Shown in pieces: positions 29,177-33,637 of a DNA stretch of 33,637 nt (positions within the stretch are counted from its first letter, which is position 1; each line of letters begins with the position of its first letter). The stretch comes from Sva-07 sp964592115 (lineage in GTDB: Bacteria > Actinomycetota > Acidimicrobiia > Acidimicrobiales > Ilumatobacteraceae). The DNA lies in the NCBI GenBank assembly GCA_964592115.1, contig CAZQCP010000022.1, positions 1 through 33,637 on the forward strand, in the 5' to 3' direction. Both the position numbers and the translations under genes were made by a program. The notes below the pieces were generated by a model, which made no database searches, was not told the DNA's origin, and worked only from the letters and a program-made list of their open reading frames with translations.

Positions 29177-30370
29177 ATGCGCATCACCGCCGAACGTCTG
29201 GTTGCCGGCGGCGATGCGCTCGCCCGGGCTGATGATGGGCGCGTCGTGTTCGTCGCCGGCGCGCTCCCCGGCGAGGTCGTCGACGTCGAGGTGGAACGCA
29301 CGGCGAAGGACTTCGCCAAGGCGCGCCTCGTCGAGGTCATCGAGGCGTCGGCGGCGCGCCGCACCCCGCCGTGTGTCCACCGACGTGACGGGTGCGGCGG
29401 ATGCGACTGGATGCACCTCGCACCAACCGCCCAGCTTGACGCCAAGGCCGACATCGTGCGTGAGGCGTTACGGCGCACGGCACGACTCGATCCCGCAGTG
29501 GTCGACGCGCTCGTGGTCATCGGATCGAGCGTCGATCCCATCGGCTACCGCACCACGATTCGTCCGGTCGGTGCCGGCGGCGGGCGCGTCGGCTTCCGCG
29601 AGCGCGCCGGAGAGCGGGTCGTCCCGATCACGCACTGCCAGGTCGCCCACCCGCTCCTGCAGCCCGTGCTCGCTGCGCTCGACGTCGACGACGGTGTCGA
29701 GGTGACGCTGCGCGTGTCGGCGGCAACCGGTGCGCTCAGCGCGGCGTGGGATCGGAAGCATCGCCGTGGCGTGCGAGGTCTGCCCGAAGGCGTCCATGTG
29801 GGGGAGCGGGCGTGGCTGATCGAGCGCGTCGCCGGTGTCGACTTGCGGGTGTCGGCCGGCTCGTTCTTCCAGTCGGGGCCGCAGGCCGCGGCGCTGCTCG
29901 TCGACGCCGTGACGAGCGCAGCGCCCGAACTGGTCGGCGCTCGACATGTCGTCGACGCCTACGGAGGAGTCGGGCTCTTCGCGGCCACGGCGGCGCGCGA
30001 CGCCGAGCGGCTGACGTTGATCGAGTCGTCGGCTTCCGCGTGCCGAGATGCCGCACAGAACCTCACCGACCGCGAGGTGGTGATCGTCGCCGACGAGGTG
30101 GGTCGCTGGAAGGGAGCGGCCGAGGGCGAACCCGCTGTCGATGTCGTGATCGCCGATCCGGCGCGGCCGGGCCTGGGAAAGCCGGGCGTCGGCGCGCTGG
30201 CCGCCGCCGGCGCACCCGTGCTCGTCGTGGTGAGCTGCGACCCGGTGTCGCTCGCCCGCGACGTCACACTCCTCGACGCGGCGGGCTACGTGCCCGAGCG
30301 TTGCGAGGTCCTCGACCTCTTCCCCGAGACCCACCACGTCGAAGTCGTCACCCGCTTCACCCGCCGCTGA
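29177..30370 (+). CDS. TrmA/RumA-type RNA (uracil-5-)methyltransferase
   Basis: The 397-residue protein has the layout of SAM-dependent RNA m5U methyltransferases. The N-terminal TRAM domain is AERLVAGGDALARADDGRVVFVAGALPGEVVDVEVE. Four cysteines that could bind an Fe-S cluster follow: C66, C73 and C76 (CVHRRDGCGGC), plus one in THCQVAHP. The SAM site is VDAYGGVGLFAATAARDAE. The catalytic region has IADPARPGLG and VVSCDPVSLARDV with the nucleophilic Cys. Targets may be 23S rRNA or tRNA; the family assignment does not settle this. The start is chosen from the family N-terminus and the upstream -10. A palindromic doublet begins 2 bp after the stop. Confidence 0.9.
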   Translation: MRITAERLVAGGDALARADDGRVVFVAGALPGEVVDVEVERTAKDFAKARLVEVIEASAARRTPPCVHRRDGCGGCDWMHLAPTAQLDAKADIVREALRRTARLDPAVVDALVVIGSSVDPIGYRTTIRPVGAGGGRVGFRERAGERVVPITHCQVAHPLLQPVLAALDVDDGVEVTLRVSAATGALSAAWDRKHRRGVRGLPEGVHVGERAWLIERVAGVDLRVSAGSFFQSGPQAAALLVDAVTSAAPELVGARHVVDAYGGVGLFAATAARDAERLTLIESSASACRDAAQNLTDREVVIVADEVGRWKGAAEGEPAVDVVIADPARPGLGKPGVGALAAAGAPVLVVVSCDPVSLARDVTLLDAAGYVPERCEVLDLFPETHHVEVVTRFTRR

Positions 30371-30372
30371 CC

Positions 30373-30496
30373 CCGAAAAATGTCCGTCACATCACGCTCA
30401 GCGTGACGAATCGGACAGATTTCGCCGGCGAGCTCGGGTGGGCCCCAAATGTGTCGCGTACGTCACGCCCAGCGTGATGAGACGGACATTTTTCGG
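30373..30496. repeat. REP-doublet: two inverted 52-bp palindromes
   Basis: Two copies of a 52-bp imperfect palindrome face each other: 30373-30424 and, inverted, 30445-30496. The outermost 16 bp are perfect inverted arms (CCGAAAAATGTCCGTC and its complement). Each copy contains an inner hairpin, TCACGCTCAGCGTGA (30392-30406) and TCACGCCCAGCGTGA (30463-30477), exactly 3 nt from the arm. This is the architecture of a bacterial interspersed mosaic element. It fills almost all of the space between the methyltransferase gene and psuG, and its right arm ends 7 bp before the psuG -10. Confidence 0.9.
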
Positions 30497-30503
30497 AGCG
30501 GCG

Positions 30504-30509
30504 TAGTCT
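30504..30509 (+). promoter_or_regulatory. -10 element of psuG (TAGTCT)
   Basis: TAGTCT ends 6 nt before GTG 30516. The expected -35 position falls within the right arm of the palindromic doublet, so the repeat may affect this promoter. Confidence 0.6.
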
Positions 30510-30515
30510 GGCGGG

Positions 30516-31418
30516 GTGATCGAACCACGCTGCTCGGAGGAGGTGGCGACGGCGCTGGCGGAGGGACGCGCGGTCGTGGCCCTCGAATCGACGATCTTCT
30601 CGCACCTCGGCCTGCCTTCGCCGGCCAACGGCGACGCGCTCGATCGCTGCAGTGCGGCGATCCGCGCCGCTGGCGCGGTTCCCGCGGTGACCGCTGTCCT
30701 CGACGGGATCGTGCGCGTCGGGCTCGACGACTCCGAGCGCGAGCGGATCCTCGGCGCGGCGCGCAAGGCTGCCGAGCGCGACATCGCCGTCGCCGTGGGC
30801 CAGCGGTGGGAGTTCGGCGCCACGACCGTGTCCGCGTCCGTGGCGATCGCGGCCGCCGCGGGTGTCGCCGTGTTCGCCACGGGCGGCATCGGCGGCGTGC
30901 ACCGGGGTGTCGAACTGACCGGTGACATCTCCGCCGACCTCGATGCGATCGCCTCGCATCCCGTCATCACCGTGTCTGCCGGTGCCAAGGCGTTCCTCGA
31001 CCTCCCGCGCACGCTGGAGTTCCTGGAGGCCGCTGGCGTGGCCGTGCTCGGATGGCAGCACGATTGGTTCCCGGCGTTCTACACGCGGACGTCCGGTCTA
31101 CCGATCCCCCACCGGGTCGATGCCGCCGATGAGGTGGCTCGGATCTTCGCCGCGCGCACCCGGTCGTCGTCGGGGATGTTGCTGACGGTGCCGATCCCCG
31201 AAGCCGACGAGCTCGACCCGGGCACGATCGACGCCGTGCTCACGGACGCCCTCGCGGCGTGCGAACGTGACGGCATCGTCGGCGCCGCGGTCACCCCGTT
31301 CGTGCTCGGTCGCATCGCCGAGGCGACCGCCGGCGGCAGCGTGCCCGCCAACCTCGCCCTGGCCGAGAACAACGCCGCGGTCGCCGCGCAGGTCGCCGTC
31401 GCGATCGCCGCCGGCTGA
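30516..31418 (+). CDS. psuG: Pseudouridine-5'-phosphate glycosidase
   Basis: PsuG splits pseudouridine 5'-phosphate into uracil and ribose 5-phosphate, reversibly, in pseudouridine salvage. The 300-residue protein has VALESTIFSHLGLPSPAN (conserved Glu near residue 24), VGQRWEFGATTVSA, VFATGGIGGVHRGVELTGDISADL and VSAGAKAFLDLPRTLEFLE with the catalytic Lys. Near the C-terminus the family pattern SVPANLALAENNAAVAAQVA is present. The usual partner, a PfkB-type pseudouridine kinase (psuK), is not adjacent, so this gene may work alone or with a remote kinase. The GTG start is placed by the -10 element at leaderless spacing. Confidence 0.95.
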   Translation: MIEPRCSEEVATALAEGRAVVALESTIFSHLGLPSPANGDALDRCSAAIRAAGAVPAVTAVLDGIVRVGLDDSERERILGAARKAAERDIAVAVGQRWEFGATTVSASVAIAAAAGVAVFATGGIGGVHRGVELTGDISADLDAIASHPVITVSAGAKAFLDLPRTLEFLEAAGVAVLGWQHDWFPAFYTRTSGLPIPHRVDAADEVARIFAARTRSSSGMLLTVPIPEADELDPGTIDAVLTDALAACERDGIVGAAVTPFVLGRIAEATAGGSVPANLALAENNAAVAAQVAVAIAAG

Positions 31419-31421
31419 TCC

Positions 31422-31447
31422 GCCGCGGTCGTGGGCGTTGCCGCGGC
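31422..31447 (+). terminator. Hairpin after psuG
   Basis: GCCGCGG (31422-31428) and CCGCGGC (31441-31447) form a perfect 7-bp GC stem with a 12-nt loop, 3 bp after the psuG stop. There is no T-run. The remaining bases to 31564 show no gene. Confidence 0.45.
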
Positions 31448-31564
31448 GCGGCACGGGAGCCGCCTGGCTACGAGGTTGTCGGCGGTCATTGCGCAGACCG
31501 GCACGGCGCACGACAGCCTCGGAACTGGTCGGCATCTGTGCTGGGCGCGGTGATCGGCGCAGCG

Positions 31565-32155
31565 TCAGGCGAGGCGGCGGGCGCGACGCTCGACCCTCGC
31601 CAAGAAGCGATCCCGCTGTTCTGGTGTCGACGTGTCGACGCCATACATCGCCAGCCACGTCGTACGCGCCAGCGGGTGGCACATCGCCCGCAGGCTGCGG
31701 GTGAGCGTCCGCTTGCCGCCCTCACCTTCGATCGCGTTGACGTACTTCGGCGAGCCGTGCGTGGTCACCGCGACGAGGCGGCGGATGTTGCGCAGGCCCG
31801 GTCGCAGCGTGGCGCTGCCAGGCGGGACGGTGAAGGCGACACCGCACGTCCAGACCCGATCGATCCAACCCTTGAGCATGCCCGGCTGGCCCGCCCACCA
31901 GGTCGGGTAGACGAGCACGAGCGTGTCGCACCAGCTCAGGTCGTCGGCGTAGCGCTGGAGCGACGGAGCGATCCCCGGCACGAGATGGTCGCGGTGCTCG
32001 TCTGCGCCGAGTAGCGGATCGAAACCGTCCGCGTAGAGGTCCTCGACGCGCACCTCGCCACCCCCGGCACGCAGGCCCGAGAGCACGCGATCGCGTACCG
32101 AGGCGACGAACGACCCGTCGTTCGGGTGGCAATAGACGACGAGCACCCGTCTCAT
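31565..32155 (-). CDS. Flavodoxin-fold NAD(P)H reductase-like protein, second paralogue
   Basis: This 196-residue protein starts MRRVLVVYCHPNDGSFVASVRD, the N-terminus of the Flavodoxin_2 family (NAD(P)H:quinone oxidoreductases and related FMN/FAD enzymes). Family motifs include VLVYPTWWAGQPGMLKGWIDRVW, which forms part of the active site, and a C-terminal VTTHGSPK flavin-loop region. The electron acceptor and cofactor cannot be assigned. It is paralogous to the gene just upstream, with the same length, sharing YPTWW, LKGW and DTST blocks. Its ATG lies within that gene's stop (ATGA), so the two are co-translated and might form a heterodimer. An in-frame extension upstream overlaps the other gene and is rejected. 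Confidence 0.85.
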   Translation of the reverse strand: MRRVLVVYCHPNDGSFVASVRDRVLSGLRAGGGEVRVEDLYADGFDPLLGADEHRDHLVPGIAPSLQRYADDLSWCDTLVLVYPTWWAGQPGMLKGWIDRVWTCGVAFTVPPGSATLRPGLRNIRRLVAVTTHGSPKYVNAIEGEGGKRTLTRSLRAMCHPLARTTWLAMYGVDTSTPEQRDRFLARVERRARRLA

Positions 32156-32742
32156 CGCAGCCCCGTCATCGCCGCTTCGACCCGGGCAGCGAACGCCTGT
32201 CGCTGCGCGTCGGTCGATGTGTCGATCGAGTGCAACCCGAGCCACATCGGCTTCGCTCGCCAGCCGCAGCTCATCCGCAGCGCCCTCGTGATGGTGCGGC
32301 GTCCGTTGTCGTTGACGAGCCGGATGTAGCGGCGTGACGAGCCGTAGGTGGTGATGCCGACGATGCGCCGCACCTGTCCGAGCCCGGGACGGACCCGACC
32401 CTTGGAGTCGAAGACGAAGCCGATGCCCGGCACCATCACCCGCTCCAGCCAGCCCTTGAGGATCGCCGGGAGGCCGCTCCACCATGTCGGGTACACGAAC
32501 ACCAACACCTCGGCGTCCGCGACGAGCGTGGCGTGGGCGGCGATCGTCGGGTCGAGGATCGGATCGTCGGTGTCGTAGGCATGCCGTTCGGCAGCCGACA
32601 TCGCGGGAGTGACTCCGGCGGCATAGAGATCGAGCACCTCCACCTCGTGGCCCGCCGCCCGCAGCCCGCTGACGGCGCGCGCGGCCAGCGCCTGGCAGAA
32701 GCTGTCAGCCGACGGATGGGCGATGACCACGAGGGCGAGCAT
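32152..32742 (-). CDS. Flavodoxin-fold NAD(P)H reductase-like protein, first paralogue
   Basis: The 196-residue protein begins MLALVVIAHPSADSFCQALA, where the HPxxxSF pattern is typical of Flavodoxin_2 (NQO-like) proteins. It continues with VLVFVYPTWWSGLPAILKGWLERVM and ITTYGSSRRYIRL. The N-terminal strand-loop binds flavin phosphate and the YPTWW helix lies at the dimer interface in known relatives. No cofactor or substrate is certain; a reductase of quinones, or of other aromatic acceptors, is the family expectation. It starts 3 nt after the acetyltransferase stop and overlaps the next paralogue by ATGA. Three genes thus form one operon. Confidence 0.88.
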   Translation of the reverse strand: MLALVVIAHPSADSFCQALAARAVSGLRAAGHEVEVLDLYAAGVTPAMSAAERHAYDTDDPILDPTIAAHATLVADAEVLVFVYPTWWSGLPAILKGWLERVMVPGIGFVFDSKGRVRPGLGQVRRIVGITTYGSSRRYIRLVNDNGRRTITRALRMSCGWRAKPMWLGLHSIDTSTDAQRQAFAARVEAAMTGLR

Positions 32743-32745
32743 GAC

Positions 32746-33384
32746 TCAGGAATCGAGCGTCCGCGATGTGCGCGTCGCAAGCGATGTGGTGAGGCGCTCA
32801 CGGACGGTCGGCCACTCGTCGATGGTGATCGAGTACAGAGCGGTGTTCCGCAGCAGCGCTCGCTCGCTCGGGAGCGCGGACGGTCGGTGACGGCGGAGGA
32901 CGCCTTCGAACGTGGCGCCGAGGCGTTCGATGGCGCGACGGCTGCGGTCGTTGCGTTCGTCGGTGCAGATGGCGACCCGCTGCACGTGCCACGTATCGAA
33001 CGCGTGGCCGAGGAGCAGCAACTTGGCCTCGGAATTGATCGCCGTTCGCTGCGCCGCGGTCGACAGCCAGGTCCCGCCGATCTCGACCTCGTCGGGAGCA
33101 TCGCGCCCGAAGGCCCAGCCGGGGTTCATGAACCGGGTGCAGCCGACCACTGCGCCGCCGAGCGCCTGACGCTGGACGAACGGCGCCACGCTCCCGGCCG
33201 CGGCGTCGCGGAGGAGTTGGGTGACGTAGGCCTCGGCACCGTCGCGTCCGTCGGGTACGTGGGTCAGTGCGAACGTCGAACGGTCTCCGGCGGCTGCCGT
33301 CGCGATCGCGTCGACATGGTCGACGCGCATCGGTTCCAACACGACGTGGTCGCCGCGCAGGGTGGGCACGTTCAGCTCCGGCAC
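32746..33384 (-). CDS. RimJ/RimL-type GNAT N-acetyltransferase
   Basis: The 212-residue protein begins NVPTLRGDHVVLEPMRVDHVDAI, the common start of RimJ/RimL-like acetyltransferases. It has VVGCTRFMN and EIGGTWLSTAAQRTAINSEAKLLLLGHAFD, corresponding to the acetyl-CoA binding strand and helix, and VAICTDERNDRSRRAIERLGATFEGVLRRH, the conserved C-terminal segment. The Q/RxxGxG loop is replaced by AAQRTAIN, usual in this subgroup. The substrate is unknown; it may modify a protein N-terminus or a small molecule. The GTG start has GAGAAT ending 6 nt upstream. It heads an operon with the two flavodoxin-fold genes, 3 nt away. Confidence 0.88.
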   Translation of the reverse strand: MPELNVPTLRGDHVVLEPMRVDHVDAIATAAAGDRSTFALTHVPDGRDGAEAYVTQLLRDAAAGSVAPFVQRQALGGAVVGCTRFMNPGWAFGRDAPDEVEIGGTWLSTAAQRTAINSEAKLLLLGHAFDTWHVQRVAICTDERNDRSRRAIERLGATFEGVLRRHRPSALPSERALLRNTALYSITIDEWPTVRERLTTSLATRTSRTLDS

Positions 33385-33511
33385 CCTGCCATTCTCACGC
33401 GCGCCGCACCGTCAGGCCGCCATCCATTCCTGTCGGCGTTCCTCGGCGCTGGTCCCGCGGGACGGGTGCAACGGGACACCCGCGGGCTCGGGGGAGAAGC
33501 AGGTCGGCGGG

Positions 33512-33517
33512 TACCGT
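33512..33517 (+). promoter_or_regulatory. -10 element of right-edge gene (TACCGT)
   Basis: TACCGT ends 6 nt before ATG 33524, matching the leaderless signature and supporting the truncated gene. Confidence 0.5.
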
Positions 33518-33523
33518 GCGACG

Positions 33524-33637
33524 ATGGTCGAACCTCTCCACGCGACACCGACCGGAACCCGGACCGACGACGGCAACTTCGACGCGACCGACATCCTCCC
33601 CGCGGCGCCGCTCGGCGACGATGGACAGCCGCTCGAC
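33524..33637 (+). CDS. 5' part of a gene cut by the window end, unknown product
   Basis: Thirty-eight codons without a stop run to the window edge, beginning MVEPLHATPTGTRTDDGNFD and continuing with Asp/Pro/Ala-rich residues. No family can be recognised from this much sequence. The call rests on the -10 hexamer at leaderless spacing and on divergence from the acetyltransferase operon. The 139 bp between the two starts hold no other gene I can support. Confidence 0.45.
   Translation, partial: MVEPLHATPTGTRTDDGNFDATDILPAAPLGDDGQPLD

Noticed and set aside
33412..33594. 60-codon minus-strand frame near the right edge
   Set aside because: It overlaps the plus-strand gene start at 33524, has no promoter signal and no recognisable sequence.

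Overview
The window looks like a core chromosomal segment of a high-GC Actinomycetota. The order sepIVA-like, DUF177, rpmF, rnc, mutM, smc, ftsY, ffh, rpsP, KH protein, rimM, trmD, rplS matches the Mycobacterium tuberculosis Rv2927c to Rv2904c stretch as I remember it. GC-rich codons and abundant GTG starts agree. Lineage below phylum is a guess; Acidimicrobiia (Ilumatobacter-like) would fit.

Layout. Positions 99-5743 hold a small zinc-ribbon gene divergent from a packed plus-strand run: rsmD, coaD, a DivIVA-like septation protein, DUF177, rpmF, plsX, acpP, rnc, mutM. This links ribosome modification, CoA and fatty-acid/phospholipid supply, RNA processing and DNA repair. A lone lower-GC3 ORF (5939-6400) precedes smc and ftsY. 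An acyl-CoA dehydrogenase, an orphan PIN protein and an NTF2-like protein lie between ftsY and ffh, the two SRP-pathway GTPases. Next come rpsP-khpA-rimM-trmD, rplS and yraN. A 36-residue membrane protein and a membrane-anchored exported protein follow. A minus-strand AddAB-like helicase-nuclease pair occupies 19302-25639. The right third is accessory metabolism: a GNAT protein, rpe with an upstream SPOR-like protein, a fatty acyl-CoA synthetase, a TrmA/RumA-type RNA methyltransferase, psuG, a minus-strand operon of one acetyltransferase and two paralogous flavodoxin-fold reductases, and the start of a gene that leaves the window.

Two window-wide patterns stand out. First, most genes that head a transcription unit have an nAnnnT -10 hexamer ending 6-10 nt before the start codon, so leaderless or nearly leaderless mRNAs appear to be the default. 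Genes inside operons start by ATGA or GTGA overlaps, and only rpmF, rpsP, yraN and one mini-ORF show clear Shine-Dalgarno sequences. I used this signature to fix several starts and to call genes too short for routine ORF finding.

Second, several unrelated palindromic element families sit directly after stop codons: a 31-bp inverted-repeat element (two copies, opposite orientation), a 47-bp palindrome (two copies), an element whose arm supplies the stop codon (two copies), and a REP-doublet before psuG. I found no defence island, prophage, CRISPR array, insertion sequence, tRNA or rRNA. The palindromes, the mini-ORFs coupled to downstream genes and the unrecognised ORF in the mutM-smc gap are the least explained parts.
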